Shown: one piece after another, positions 47,480 through 58,795 of the stretch
How positions within the stretch are numbered: the first letter of the stretch is position 1
Layout: every line of letters begins with the position of its first letter
Assembly: GCF_905404315.1 (NCBI RefSeq)
Contig: NC_066279.1
Location: 8,506,501-8,570,500, forward strand
DNA: 64,000 nucleotides
Source of the DNA: Leptidea sinapis
Taxonomy: Eukaryota; Arthropoda; Insecta; Lepidoptera; Pieridae
Direction: 5' to 3'
Position numbers and translations under genes: made by a program
The notes under the pieces: generated by a model
Databases searched by the model: none
What the model saw: only the letters and a program-made list of their open reading frames with translations
What the model was told of the DNA's origin: nothing

Positions 47480-48131
47480 AAAGCACAGTGTTTCAAGCTG
47501 AATGCTTGGGTATACTTGAGGCAGTTCGAAAAATCGCGGCACGGAATGTCAAAGACTTCCCCATCCGCATACTATCAGACAGTTTGTCCGTATAACAGGC
47601 ATTGAACAGCAACTCCACCACTTTGGGCATGATCTATGAATGTCATAAAACCTTAATCATGTGTGTAACCATACCTAAGTTAGTATACAATGGATTAAAG
47701 GTTACAGCAACTGATGCGGAGATGATATGGCAAATGAGTTAGCTAGAAAAGGCTCAAATATTACTACCATAGGGCGAGAACCCATCATACCCCTACCTTC
47801 CGCTGGCTCAAAAGTCAAATTCGGAAACGCACAAGAAATCAACACAAAAATCTATGGTTATCATTCGAAGACTGTAGACAAACACGGGAGACACTCCCCA
47901 ACATTGACCCTATTAATTGTTAACCGGGCACGGTCCTTATAATAAACATCTATTTAATATGGGCATAACTGACAGCCCCCTGTGCAGGGCCTGCATGGTG
48001 GCAGAGGTAACTGCTAGGTGTAGCAACTTACCGGGCTCAACATCTTGGTACCCCCAAACACACCCCAAAAGTCTTTAGGAAGGAGAGGAGGTTGCTAAGG
48101 TTTCTGGAAGAATTGGGGTGGCAGGAATAAA
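47480..48131 (+). pseudogene. LINE RNase H domain and C-terminus (I/R1/jockey-type), broken
   Basis: Motifs in order: FQAECLGILEAV at about 47490 (around the family's conserved E), ILSDSLSV at about 47563 (SDS), YECHKTLIM, then MANELARKGSNI at 47727 (the usual ADELARKGS; position 2 is N instead of D). Next come MGITDSPLCRACMVAE at about 47958, a Cys-rich C-terminal tail, and FLEELGWQE before the stop at about 48130. RNase H removes RNA from the RNA/DNA hybrid during LINE replication. Frameshifts and stops interrupt it, and the RT and endonuclease are missing. Confidence 0.75.
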
Positions 48132-48890
48132 AAAATATATTCCCACACTCGCAAAATAGCCGCGCAGTCATCGAGTTGCGGAAATTAGCCCTATTATACC
48201 GTACATATATATATAGGTATATATATGTTGTTGTTACTATGAGGGCTTAGTTACAAATTTCAATTTTGTAATCTGGGTGAAAACAGAAAACAGATGGTCA
48301 TAAACAAATGAGTTGTCATCGCGCATAGTGTGCAAGTGTGTGTCTTTCAAATTAGTCCGACTCTTAAATTAGCTTAAAGAAAAATTAATTTATAGAATAC
48401 GTTACATACAAACAGACACATACATACTAGTCTAGTCAACAAATGAAATAACGTGATAATTCTTGCTTAAGCTCCTCATAATATGAGCAAGCGAATGTAC
48501 CTATGTATTAGCAGCACTTAACACATAAAAATTGCAATTGATGTTGACAAATTATGATGAAAAAAGTTAGTATATAGATTCCGTTAATAACTCAACAACT
48601 ATTAATATTTAAGGAGTTTCAAAAAATCATTAAAATTTCCAATAAAGAAAATACGAATCTTATAATATATATTTTAATTGAACGCTAAAATTAGGTCGTA
48701 GGTCACCACGCGGCCGTCACGTTATGGACGCATTATGAGTTTAAAATTTAATTTAAGAAGTAATTCATTACTTTAAACAAAATAATAGTTTAATTTACTT
48801 TTATTTCGTAATCTCTTTAATTATATGAATTAGAATGGCTCCATGAAGCCAAAGACTGAAACGGAGTTTGATGAAATATTGCATGCAGAA
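48132..48890. other. no gene seen
   Basis: AT-rich, with a TATATA run at 48206-48228. Confidence 0.3.
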
Positions 48891-48892
48891 GA

Positions 48893-49105
48893 TCATCCAG
48901 GACAATTTTTATTGAGAGGAAAAACGAGTGTTCGCGTCACCTGTTGTGAAGTGATCACCGCTGCCCACATTCTCCTGCAATAAAATAGAAATGGCACAAC
49001 CGTATTCGGCCTTTTTGGAAGGTCTAAGAGATTTTTTTTATATCCTGGGCCTTCATTATGGGCCTGGAAACACTGCTCAAGGAAGCAGACTGCATTGGTT
49101 TGTAG
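48893..49105 (-). pseudogene. jockey/CR1-like LINE 3' end (family J), diverged
   Basis: GTGATCACCGCTGCCCACAT and GGAAACACTGCTCAAGGAAG match the family J order at 63584-63720 with many changes. The frame is destroyed. Confidence 0.5.
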
Positions 49106-49990
49106 GTTGAATAAAATATGGCCTCTTTTCTATTAAATAATTACTTATTCTATTAAATAATTTATCAACGTCAATTTTTGTATACAGCCACGTTACGTAT
49201 TTCTCTCTGAAATTAATTATGAAGTTGTGTGAACTTCAGAATTAGTCAAGGTAACATGATATACGACATCTATGACAGCTAACAAGAGTGTGAAGTTCCA
49301 TCGACCTTTATTGAACTTGATACATTTTAATGTCAATCCATTGACGATCAAAAGTTATCAACATGGGCCTTATGGGCGGTGCGTGTTGTCTCGTCTGTCA
49401 TCTTATGACATTGATGTTTAGTCAATAATGCGGCCATGGAATTAGAAATTCCAGATCAGGGTACACCAGATCCCTAACGTAATATGACTATTCATTTTTT
49501 TAAGTGACCTTATTGTATATTCATTAATTAGCTTTATACATTTTAATTTTTTTTTTAAATTTTAAAATATGTATTCTGAGGAGGAGGTAGTCCTACTTAT
49601 ATGTAAACATGTTTTACATGGGTCCCTGACCTGCAATAAAATAATTTTATTTTATTATTTATTTATTTAAGCAGTTTGTCATATAACAATATATTATAGA
49701 TATCTTATATAATTTATTTGTCTAGATGGCCTCTTGCTGCTAGAGAACCGATGACAGCAGGTTTATTACAATAGTGTGTGTGACAAGCTTCGTGTTACAC
49801 TCAGGATATGTATGTCAGTTTGTTTTAGTGTGCGTGCGATGTTGAAAATAGAGGTTAACAGTTCACTGCTATTTATATTATTTAACAAATAATTTGTTGG
49901 TAGGTACAATATAGGTTTGGTATCATATTATTGTAAACTTTATTTGTATAAGACTGCATGATTCCGAAATACACAAAAACAATAAATAAA
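49106..49990. other. no gene seen; LINE-like 3' tails
   Basis: GGGTCCCTGACCTGCAATAA then AATAATTTTATTTT near 49621-49660 looks like a retroposon 3' end with AATAAA. The rest is AT-rich. Confidence 0.3.
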
Positions 49991-49994
49991 TTGT

Positions 49995-50115
49995 TTGACC
50001 TGATCCCTGCCGGTTAATTTCACTAAGAACAAAATAAAACGAAGATATCATAGCATTCCTTCACAGTTCGGTTTTCAGGAACATTCTTCCACCTACAACG
50101 AAACCGGGCCAATTA
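49995..50115 (+). pseudogene. jockey/CR1-like LINE C-terminal relic
   Basis: FDLIPAG (about 49996) and a following VRFSGTFFHL-like stretch match the order FNLIPAAEF ... VRFTRSFLP of family J at 63,8xx. Short, frameshifted, and directly followed by a LINE-D piece. Confidence 0.4.
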
Positions 50116-50117
50116 AT

Positions 50118-50370
50118 AAATCACAGAATACCTTTATTTATTTACGGTGTGTGTGGATGATGCAGCTACTGTACTCAATAACTTTTGTATTAATTTACAA
50201 TATTTACTTTTTTGACTTACTCGTGTAAGGCATTGACTATATGACGTTTGAGTATGTTTGTTGCATCATTTTACATATTATATTGTAATTGAAATGATTT
50301 GTAAGTCGATAGAAATGTAAATCTTGATATAAAAGAGTGGCAATGAGTTTCTTGCTACTTAACTTTGACA
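50118..50370 (+). mobile_element. LINE-D fragment
   Basis: AATACCTTTATTTATTTACG, GGATGATGCAGCTACTGTAC and CAATGAGTTTCTTGCTACTT match 26010-26260. Both the coding core and the TTTGAT tail are missing. Confidence 0.6.
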
Positions 50371-50675
50371 TTAGCCAATTCTTGAATGTTCTCGATTGAC
50401 ACAAGTTGCGGAAAATGACATTTTCCTGGATTCAAAGAGAATTTAACCACTACATTATTTTATACGACATCTCTCTTGCATTGCGGTAAAACATAGACTA
50501 ATGTAGACCAGAAGGAAATAAAGAGAATGTGTGCTTTTTTATATATAATAATAGTCCAATACCTATTTCGTCGCTGTAGCACGAAAAGCACTTATTTACG
50601 CCAAGCCGATTCTTATAAAGAGATGACTAATGTGCGGATCTTTTATTTGAAGAGTATAACTTAACACTTCATTAT

Positions 50676-50917
50676 CATCATCAGCCGGAAGACGTCCACT
50701 GCTGGACAAAGGCCTCCCCCAAAAATTTCCACGATGATCGGTCCTGCGCTGCCCTCATCCAACGTATTCCGGCGATCTTGACCAGATCGTCAGTCCATCT
50801 TGTGGGGGGCTTACCAACACTGCGTCTCCCGGTGCGTGGTCGCCATTCGAGGACTTTACTGCCCCAACGGCCATCTGTCCGTCGAACTATGTGCCCTGCC
50901 CACTGCCAACTTAACAC
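50676..50917 (-). pseudogene. RTE-like LINE C-terminus (family R), frame open
   Basis: The minus-strand frame 50917-50681 is open for 78 codons with WQWAGHIVRRTDGRWG, VLEWRPRTGRRSVGKPP, TRWTDDLVKIAG and QDRSSWKFLGEAFVQQW before the stop. This is the end of an RTE-type LINE protein. The family's usual length is far greater; the endonuclease and RT are absent. It is the least decayed of the three family R copies, all on the minus strand. Confidence 0.75.
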
Positions 50918-51104
50918 TTGTGTTATTATAAATTAGTATTTTTACGATAAATGCAAGTACGTAACATATAAATATACTTTTAAGCTATTTCATAGCTTCT
51001 ATCGCGGGCCTTGAGCGTGGAGACCGAATCCAGAAATTCCGTAACGAAAATAACCTAACTCTTAATTACTAGATGTATATAGATATTTCGTCACGGTCAT
51101 TGCA

Positions 51105-51190
51105 GTTGCCGTGGAACAGCGGTTATCACGTATGCTTTTTTGTGCAGAAGGTCCCAGGTTCGAGCCTGGAGTACGTCTTGTTTTTTTTTT
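51105..51190 (+). pseudogene. tRNA-Val-like pseudogene with T-run
   Basis: GTTGCCGTGGAACAGCGG, TTATCACG and GCAGAAGGTCCC resemble insect tRNA-Val; the T arm CCCAGGTTCGAGCCTGG is intact. The anticodon loop is expanded by a T run and the acceptor 3' strand does not pair with the 5' strand, so it should not be charged. A run of T directly after (from about 51179) is a pol III terminator, so it might still be transcribed. Confidence 0.55.
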
Positions 51191-51194
51191 AATT

Positions 51195-52338
51195 TCTTTA
51201 TTTTTTTATCACGTTTTTTTAATTTTTATTATTATGACTAGCATTTTTATCTTGCAAGTTAAATTTTACTCACTTCCCGTTTGCTTTTTTTTAAATAAAT
51301 TTTATCATATTAAACTGCATAAATAAAATAAATAAATAATTGCATAAGTTGATAAAAATGCTATGCAATAGCTTTACCGCGGCAGTCCCCGAGTGCCACA
51401 CGTCTTTTTTTTATTATATTTAAATATTTCGTTTTTAATTACAAATATTGATTTATACCCAAGTTTCACCTTCATTACCGCAGCATGAGTCTTTGTTGTT
51501 GTCAACACAAATGACTATTGTATTTTTAAGGCATCAAGTAATGAATTAAGTGTTAGTCATAACGCGTCACAAACAGTTTTAAGACGTAGCGTAACACAAT
51601 ACCACCTCGATCGTGCCACACCCGTCGTCCTAAGATTAAATGACAAATGACTAGGTATTACTATAAGACATATTATTGTCAATTCGCAAAATATAATAAT
51701 ATGTTGCAAAGTAATTTTGCTACGTCGTAAAGTACAGTCACGATCATAAATCAAATCTGACATAAATGCAATGCCCTGCGAGCTATTTCATGTACATCAA
51801 TTGATTTTAGTCATGAATTGTAATTGTACATAAAATGTAATGAGAATCAGAATGAGTTAAATCAAGTCACTATTTCAATTTTTACTAATTTAAATTTATG
51901 TTTTTATTTAACAAGTCGGTACTACCTCGATAAATCATCTGTTAAGTCAATTTAAATAAGTAAAGTAAAATATTTTTATTTAAAATTGGGTTTTCAAAAT
52001 CACTAATTAATGTCAGTTAACGTATCTTTTTATGGTTTAAGCTGCAGAATTAAGACTATTATCCAATGTACGTATGTATGTTAGAATCAATATTAATGCC
52101 TAGAAATACAGTCGATTCCCAGTGATATACCTAGTTTTAACACATCTCGTTTTATAAAAATATTCGCATATACATTTTTAAGTTTTAATATTTTTGTATC
52201 TTTATACACGTTTATTTCCTTGATATATAGGTTTTAATCCAACAATTAAATTAACAATTTCATCTATTTGGTATAGATCAGATTACTATATAAAATTAAA
52301 ATGTTCATAATATAAAATATGTTATAATTCTATAAATA
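51195..52338. other. no gene seen
   Basis: AT-rich spacer; T-rich just after the tRNA-like unit. Confidence 0.3.
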
Positions 52339-52340
52339 TA

Positions 52341-52654
52341 CTAGCTGACCCAGCAAACGTTGTATTGCCGATATTAAAATCGCGATATAAAAGTAACTGT
52401 TGGTCGTAGATGGGTGAAAATTTGAAGTTGTATGTATCTTTTAATGTTGACTCATAATCAAACAAATTTAAAAAAAAATGTCAAAAGAATTAAAAAAAAT
52501 CGTGTGGACCCTTAACATTAAGGGGGATGAAAAAAGGATGTTGTCCGATTCGCAGACCTACCCAATATGCACTCAAAATTTCAAGAGAATCGGTCAAGCC
52601 GTTTCGGAGTAGTTCAAAGTTTAACACCATGACACGAGAATTTTATATATTAGA
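52341..52654 (-). mobile_element. Helitron-like non-autonomous element, 314 bp
   Basis: Minus-strand A|TC start (TAATATATAAAATTCTCG), GAAACGGCTTGACCG, GTAGGTCTGCGAATCGG, and end GCTGGGTCAGCTAG|T. Close sibling of 37824-38134. Confidence 0.7.
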
Positions 52655-53368
52655 TTATATAAATGTTAATTTATATCTCGGCTATATATCCTTTTCCCAT
52701 AAAAAATTTACCTTATGTAACAAAAGTCTAGCTAATAGAGAGTTTCACAGAGCTTGCGATACTTTCATTGCAGAAAAAGAATTAGAATTCCATACAAAAA
52801 TATGAAAGCCTTTGAAAATTCAATTTAACTGTCATATTACTTACTAAGTAAAAGAAAGTTACAGTCTTGTCATTGATTTGAATTAATTTGTAATTGAAAA
52901 TTCTCCTCATGCTCACCTCATTTCACTTACCATGATTCTTAAAATACAGGATACATTGACTTCCGATGAAGTGACGAATAGAAAGAATATCTATTTGTTG
53001 AGCTGCTTAATTCAATAGCCAACATACGAGTCATAAATCAAAGATAATTAATTAAAAAAAACCTTGCGCGTTAGTATGGAGTAATGAATACTCAACATTA
53101 GTTTTTACAGTTTGATTCCGGACATGGTGATGTGACACGAAAGTAAAAGTTGGAATTGTCGAGTTGAATAATAAATAAAATGGATATATATTTGTGATAG
53201 TTTTTTTTAGTTAAAATGGATAGATAAGTCTAGTTGACTAAGATAAGGTAAAGGGGCTCCTTTTTTCGCAATTAAACCATTTAATTGGGTATATTTCTCG
53301 TGCTGTACATTGACTATAAGAGCAAATGTGGGATCAACCCAAAAATAAACAAGGTCAACAGTACCAGG
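52655..53368. other. no gene seen
   Basis: AT-rich spacer. A frame crossing the right end of the Helitron-like element is not coding. Confidence 0.3.
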
Positions 53369-53369
53369 A

Positions 53370-53515
53370 ATATCAAATCAAATCATTTGATTGATATTCG
53401 AGTGAATTCACACTGTTGAAGTCTAAGAAATGACACTTATAAATGTCATTTTTTTTTTACATTTCGAGAAAGGTTGAGTTTTAATGAGAAGAAATGGCAA
53501 GAAACTCACTGCCAC
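53370..53515 (-). mobile_element. LINE-D 3' end
   Basis: ATCAAATCAAATCATTTGAT at the 3' end, AATGACACTTATAAATGTCA, and TGGCAAGAAACTCACTGCC match 31445-31600. 5' truncated; directly followed by a family C copy. Confidence 0.5.
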
Positions 53516-53534
53516 TCTTAAATCACAACCTCTA

Positions 53535-53850
53535 CACCAGTGGGAGGCTCCTTTGCATAGGATGCCGGCTAGATTATGTGTACTACAACGGCACTTATTT
53601 CTGCCGTGTAGTAGTATTGTGTAAACATTACTTTGTTTCGGTCTGAAGGGCGCCGTAGCTAGTTAAATTACTGGGCAGATGAGACTTAACATCTTGTCTC
53701 AAGGTGACGAGGGCAGTTGTAGTGTGGCTCAGGATTTTGGGTTTTTCAATAATCTTGAGCGACGCTGCATTGTAATGTGTCGTATCAATTACCATCAGCT
53801 GAACGTCCTGCTCGTCTCGTCTCTTATTTTCATTAAAATAAAACATAATA
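53535..53850 (+). mobile_element. family C repeat, longest copy
   Basis: CAGTGGGAGGCTCCTTTGCA, CGGTCTGAAGGGCGCCGTAG, TTAAATTACTGGGCAGATGA and ATTACCATCAGCTGAACGTC appear in order, ending CTCTTATTTTCATTAAAATA. It defines the full family (about 315 bp). The frames inside are not conserved between copies. Confidence 0.65.
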
Positions 53851-53965
53851 TACAGCTTCATCAGATGCCCCTGTAAGGTTCTGAGCGCGAGATTTTAAAA
53901 CAGTTGTAGAATTTTTACACTGAGTTTGCTACAGTTGTCCCATAATTCCAATACTGGATTAATTA

Positions 53966-54254
53966 TCTTCATATATAAAAGTCTCTTGTCTCGTTATCTA
54001 TCCGCGATGAACTCCTAAACTACAGAAACGATTTTAATAAAATTTTCCTCTCTGTGTAGTTTGATCCAACTTGAGATAGTGGATAGTTTTTATTTCGATT
54101 CATGGCCCTTTATTATTAAAATTTTGGTATAAACATTTGTATCAGATACATTTTTGACGCACTATTTATCAGTTCTGTTGTCACACTACAAGAGCGGGGA
54201 AAAACGAAATTATTTGTTTAGGTGATTAGGCGAAGCGCACCGGTTACCAGCTAG
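53966..54254 (+). mobile_element. Helitron-like non-autonomous element, 289 bp (second subfamily)
   Basis: A|TCTTCATATATAAAAG at the 5' end and CCGGTTACCAGCTAG|T at the 3' end meet the TC...CTRR and A/T insertion rules. The interior GATGAACTCCTAAACTACAG recurs in reverse complement at about 4110-4135. Confidence 0.65.
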
Positions 54255-54390
54255 TTGGTATATAGATTTGAATTTTATTTAGGAATATTGTTGTATTTCT
54301 TCCTAACTTGATTGTGTTTTGTGTAGATTAAGTTGAAGAGAATTGTGAAGAGCGGTAATTTTTAGATGAAAGAGTAATTCATATATAGAC

Positions 54391-54677
54391 GACCTGTATA
54401 GCCGAGTGGTTAGCGATCCTACCTACAAAGCTAGAGGTCCCGGGTTCGAATCCCGGTAGGTGCAAACATTTATATGATGAATATGGATGTTTGTTTCCGA
54501 GTCATGGATGTTAAAATGTATTTATGTATGTTTATATGAATTTATGTATGTTTGAGTAAATATGTTGTATTAAATATATCATTGTCTTGTAACCCATAAC
54601 ACAGGCTATACTCGTATATGCTTAAGTTGGGGCATGATAATTTGTGTAAAAAGTGTGTCAATATTATTATTATTATT
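54391..54677 (+). mobile_element. tRNA-derived SINE (family S), best-preserved copy
   Basis: The tRNA-like head has A box TAGCCGAGTGGTTAGCG and T arm CCGGGTTCGAATCCCGG (B box 54443-54453), and ACCT/AGGT acceptor pairing is still visible. The body TTGTTTCCGAGTCATGGATG and GGGGCATGATAATTTGTG leads to an ATTATTATTATTATT tail. About 287 bp. Confidence 0.75.
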
Positions 54678-54922
54678 TTCAATATTATATAATATGACTT
54701 ATTTTGTATTTTGATTGTAGACAAGTCTGTGACTCTGACGTATTGTAATAACGATCTCATAACACTAACTTTGTTTCAATTAATTAAATCGTGACTTTAA
54801 TACGTGCCTATGTATATCACTATGCGTGATCTGTTCAAGACAACTTTCGAAATAGTTTTTATATTGTCATAATTAATCTTTAATCGTTATTAAGTAATCT
54901 TTCCTTATAATACGATGATATA

Positions 54923-56232
54923 ATAGTACGAGATCCGACTGCAGGATTAGTGCGCTCATCGGTTATTTGCTAAAAACCAAATTTTTATGTATATTTATAT
55001 TTAGGAGAATATATATATACCAAGTTGCCTATCAAAATTTGGCCGTTAATATTTTTAATTAAATTCTTTTTAATTGATTTTTGGGAAAAAATTTCGTTCA
55101 CTTGTTTTTTAAATGAAATATCGTCTACATCACGGCAATTTACATAATGATTTCAAAAAATCACGGTTGCCATTGCGCACCTGGCCGCACCTCCTCGTAA
55201 ACAGGTATGACTTCGAAACATTTATACGTTCATAACGTATATTTATAAATTATATATCAAATTGAAGCTAATTTTTTTCTATTAATTATCATATATGGTT
55301 GCCTAATAAAATCTGGTCGCAAATAAGAGTTGCTGGCTGTTAAAGATGATAAATATTTTAGGTAGAGTGAAAGAGAGCTAGCGCGTGACATCATTTGTCA
55401 GACGAGGATAGCGATTCCCGGCTGTGCGACGGTTTTAAGCCATTGCGCATGCGTCGAATAGTGTTCTCAACCACCGTAACAGAAAGTTAATAAATACTCT
55501 CTATAAAAAATAAAAAACTAAAACCAAGGTTACTTATGTAAAAGAAAATATTATTGTGAAAGTACTGTTTGAAAATTTTATCAGATTTTATTCAAGTATT
55601 TAATCGTCTGTTACATATTAATAAAACATTTAAGCAATTTAAAAATATTAAAAATGTATCTTCTATTTCCGTAACTCTTATTTAAAAATCTGAATCATCG
55701 GAGTTTTCAGTTACATTCGACGCATGCGCAATGGCTTAAAACCGTCGCACAGCCGGCAATCGCTATCCTCGTCTGACAAATGATGTCACGCGCTAGCTCT
55801 CTTTCACTCTACCTTAAATATTTATCATATTTAACAGCCAGCAACACTTATTTGCGGCCAGATTTAATTAGGTAACCATATATGATAATTAATATAAAAA
55901 AATTAGTTTCAATTTGATATATAATTAATAAATATACGTTATGAACGCATAATTGTATGGAAATTTGTAATTAAAATTATGTAAATTGCCGTGATGTAGA
56001 CGATATTTTATTTAAAAAACAAGTGAACGAATTTTATTCCCAAAAATCAATTTAAAATGTTTTAATTAAAAAAACTAGCGGCCAAATTTTGATAGGCAAC
56101 AAGTTGCCTTAAGATGGTCATATCACTACCAAGGTAGATATATATTCTCCTAATTATAAATATACATAAAAATTTGGTTTTTAGCAAATAACCGATGAGC
56201 GCACTAATCCCGCAGTCGGATCTTAGACTATA
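54923..56232. mobile_element. foldback element, arms about 0.52 kb
   Basis: The left arm 54923-55459 and right arm 55715-56232 are inverted copies. Outer words GATCCGACTGC and GTGCGCTCATCGGTTATTTG; inner words CGAGGATAGCGATT and GCGCATGCGTCGAAT. Small indels differ between arms. A unique loop of about 255 bp lies between, with no open frame. Long inverted arms without coding fit a foldback or MULE-like non-autonomous DNA element. No clear target duplication is seen; flanks share only a TAG-like similarity. Confidence 0.8.
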
Positions 56233-56489
56233 AGCTTATAATATTTATACGTCTAGATAGACTATGACAGCTGTGAAATCGTCGAAAAAAATTGAGTTTA
56301 GAACTAACCTTTATTTTGAGCAGTACACGCACAATAACACAAAGTGTTATACAAATCGCGAGTGTAAGACGTCGCTTGTCACGCGCACTAAACCAATATT
56401 CCTGGCCTGTTTTTATCGGCTGTCTAACAGCAAGAGACTCTATCTAGACGTATTATATATGTAAGGATATAAGAATAGGTCAATGACGA

Positions 56490-56850
56490 GATTTATTTAT
56501 TTATTTATTTATTAAGGAAACAAACAGATACATCACTATAGTACAAATTAAGTAAAATAAATATACAAATTACAATATTGGATATATCCTAGAATAGTTT
56601 CACTGAAAACACAAAAGAATACAATTTTACAGACATGACAACAGAACGATAAGATAAGTTAACAATAGAATATTTGGGCGAATACACAGTATTATATAAA
56701 TCAAGACACAGGCAGGGATATAATAATGAATAAATATACAAGGTTTAAGGTAAGGACAGTAATTGTTGATGAACAAAAACAATATATGAAGATTTTTTTA
56801 GATAAAATTTCGTAGTGAAACTGCTACAATAATTGATAATATAGTATGGG
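56490..56850 (-). mobile_element. LINE-like 3' end with (ATTT)n/(AAAT)n tail
   Basis: ATTTATTTATTTATTTATTA at 56493-56514 precedes AAGGAAACAAACAGATACAT. On the minus strand this reads as a LINE 3' end ending in AAAT repeats. The body is AT-rich with no intact frame; the 5' limit is a guess. Confidence 0.4.
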
Positions 56851-57435
56851 TGTATTTTAAGTTTTTTAAACATAAAAAACTGTACGTTTTTTTAATGGTA
56901 CATAATAATATAACAGAAGCATCGGTTTCGCAACAGGTTGAAGCTTTAACTCTTACCACAGAGCCCCCCGGTTCGATACTCGCCAGTTACTTTCCAATGT
57001 GTTTTATGTTTTCTAATTCATATGCACGTCATTCGACGCTTTATAAGATCGGCTTCGTTCTTCTTATTCGACTTGTGTTACTCTTATGACCTGCGGTTAT
57101 CACTTACTATCAAGTGATCCTTATATTTTGCTCGTTGGTTCTTCTCTTCCACAAAAAAATTTTAGTGCGACAAATTCTTAAATAAGATTTTGTCCCGTGT
57201 TATTTTCATCATCTTATTCAACGATTTTTTCTCCGTTTTATTTTCATTACAATTTTATATGAATGCAGATTTCAGAGTATTAAAACCCCCTAATACAATT
57301 GGACAGCATACAAACTTCTTCTTATACGCTATATTCACTTTTGTTTTTTTTTTTCATACAACACAAATGTTTTACTAGTGTTATACCAGAAAATTTATTG
57401 AATTTGGCGTTACTTTGCGGAAATGCATAATTATA

Positions 57436-57607
57436 CAAATGATTTAAGTTTTCTTTTGTGTTAATTCCGCCAATATTTGTTTTTAAAACAATTCGACACG
57501 TGTCTCGCCTCTACACGAGGCATCCTCAGGATGTGTTGTCTCGCCAAAATCTGGCACGAGACTCATTAATCATTGGAATTAACACTAAAGAAAACTTAAA
57601 TCATTTG
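57436..57607. mobile_element. hairpin element, 33-bp arms
   Basis: CAAATGATTTAAGTTTTCTT... (57436-57468) is inverted at 57575-57607 with one mismatch. The loop contains GTCTCGCCTCTACACGAGG and GCATCCTCAGGATGTG, GC-rich against the background. I recall this loop text as widespread in Lepidoptera. No coding; layout similar to 13434-13667. Confidence 0.6.
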
Positions 57608-57836
57608 TATGGTGTTATACTAATAATACGAGAATCTATTTAAACAATTGATATATATTGTTACAACATTGAAACCATTATAATAAATGGACTTCGTATA
57701 TTTTATTTCAATAAGAACTGAAAATCGATCTATTCAAATGTACAACCGCGTAGAATGATAACAAAACAGAAGCTCTAATTATTTACAAACATGTCCACGT
57801 GAATGCAAAATATTTTGATACGATTTTACGCAACAG

Positions 57837-58097
57837 TTGGACGCTAACGTTAGTAAAAGCGGGTTGGACGCGGTGTTGCGTAACGGTGGCGTTCGTAACA
57901 CGGCCGAGTTTTACGCCTCTACAATATCCGACTATGATGTTCCAGATCTCTGTGACGTCAGCATTATGTCGTTCAATATATCATATTATCATGTCGGAAC
58001 AATACTGGCTAATGTTGATATACTAGATAGTTTCCTGGGTTGTGTAAAACTATTTATACTACTGATGATACTATATGTATGTTATTTGTATGCCTAG
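57837..58097 (+). CDS. unidentified open frame, possible terminal exon
   Basis: An AG at 57835-57836 could be a splice acceptor. The frame then runs 86 codons to a stop at 58097. The first half has GC-rich third positions unlike the background (LDANVSKSGLDAVLRNGG, VRNTAEFYASTISDYDV). The C-terminus (FILLMILYVCYLY) is hydrophobic. The polypyrimidine tract is weak, no AATAAA follows closely, and I do not recognise the protein. It could be a captured coding piece, a transposon relic or chance. Confidence 0.2.
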   Translation: MDANVSKSGLDAVLRNGGVRNTAEFYASTISDYDVPDLCDVSIMSFNISYYHVGTILANVDILDSFLGCVKLFILLMILYVCYLYA

Positions 58098-58149
58098 TTA
58101 CCAGTAGCACCAGGAACAGGCATAAACTGATGATGCCTACTACTCGGCT

Positions 58150-58535
58150 ACGTTGAGTTAGTAAGTCTTTTGTGGGGCGATGTATATGCTTTTACAACAA
58201 GATCCCAGAAAATGTTCAAAACAAAAGTATTACGTTATTCAAAAGAATTGTTAAAAAAACGTTTGTGTGGTAAAAAGGTTACTATAACATAAATGACTTT
58301 CTGAATGATACCACAGATTGGGAATGGAGTGACCGCCCTCAGGCTATTAAATAATAAGTTTAATTGTACAATATTACTTTGTAAACATATTTATTCGATG
58401 AAAAAAAAGCCCGCTGAGTTTGTTGCGCCTATTCTTCTCAGGTCTGAGACATTCATTTTGGAATGGGTGGTAGTTTTTTGACTTTCAATAAGTGATGTCA
58501 CATCCTATTTTGAATAAAAATATTTGAATTTGAAT
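58150..58535 (+). pseudogene. jockey/CR1-like LINE C-terminus and 3' UTR (family F2)
   Basis: From 58190: FYNKIPENVQNKSITLFK, RIVKK, then a frameshift/stop at the position of LCGK, then GYYNINDFLNDTTDWEW. The 3' UTR CCCGCTGAGTTTGTTGCGCC ends TTGAATAAAAATATTTGAAT. Same family as 22030. RT and endonuclease absent. Confidence 0.75.
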
Positions 58536-58689
58536 GTACTTAAATCTCAAAATTCAAAATATCTATAGAATATGTATATTGTATAAAGCACAAACACAGC
58601 GTTATAATTTTTTTTTCCTCAGCAACCATAATAGGTACAGACTCCTATATATATCATTGGAAAGATCGTGGTCGGGATCAAAGAAATAG

Positions 58690-58795
58690 CTATATAAATC
58701 CTGAGAGGCACTGCATCGTAATGGACAGGGCGTATCAATTACCATCAGCTGAACGTGCTACTCGTCTCGTCCCTTATTATAATAAAAAAAATATT
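58690..58795 (+). mobile_element. family C 3' end
   Basis: CCTGAGAGGCACTGCATCGT, ATTACCATCAGCTGAACGTG and CTCGTCTCGTCCCTTATTAT match the last third of 53535-53850, with an A-rich end. Confidence 0.6.

Noticed and set aside
52527..52805. 92-codon plus-strand frame
   Set aside because: It begins inside the Helitron-like element on its noncoding side, and a similar chance frame occurs at 38006-38203 in the sibling copy.
53628..53876. Overlapping open frames on both strands
   Set aside because: They lie in a family C repeat and are not kept in its other copies.
54391..54467. Genuine tRNA gene
   Set aside because: The T arm is good, but the D and anticodon arms are degenerate and the SINE body and ATT tail follow directly.
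57799..58026. 75-codon plus-strand frame overlapping 57837-58097
   Set aside because: Its base use is less coding-like than the frame starting at 57837, and it matches nothing known.
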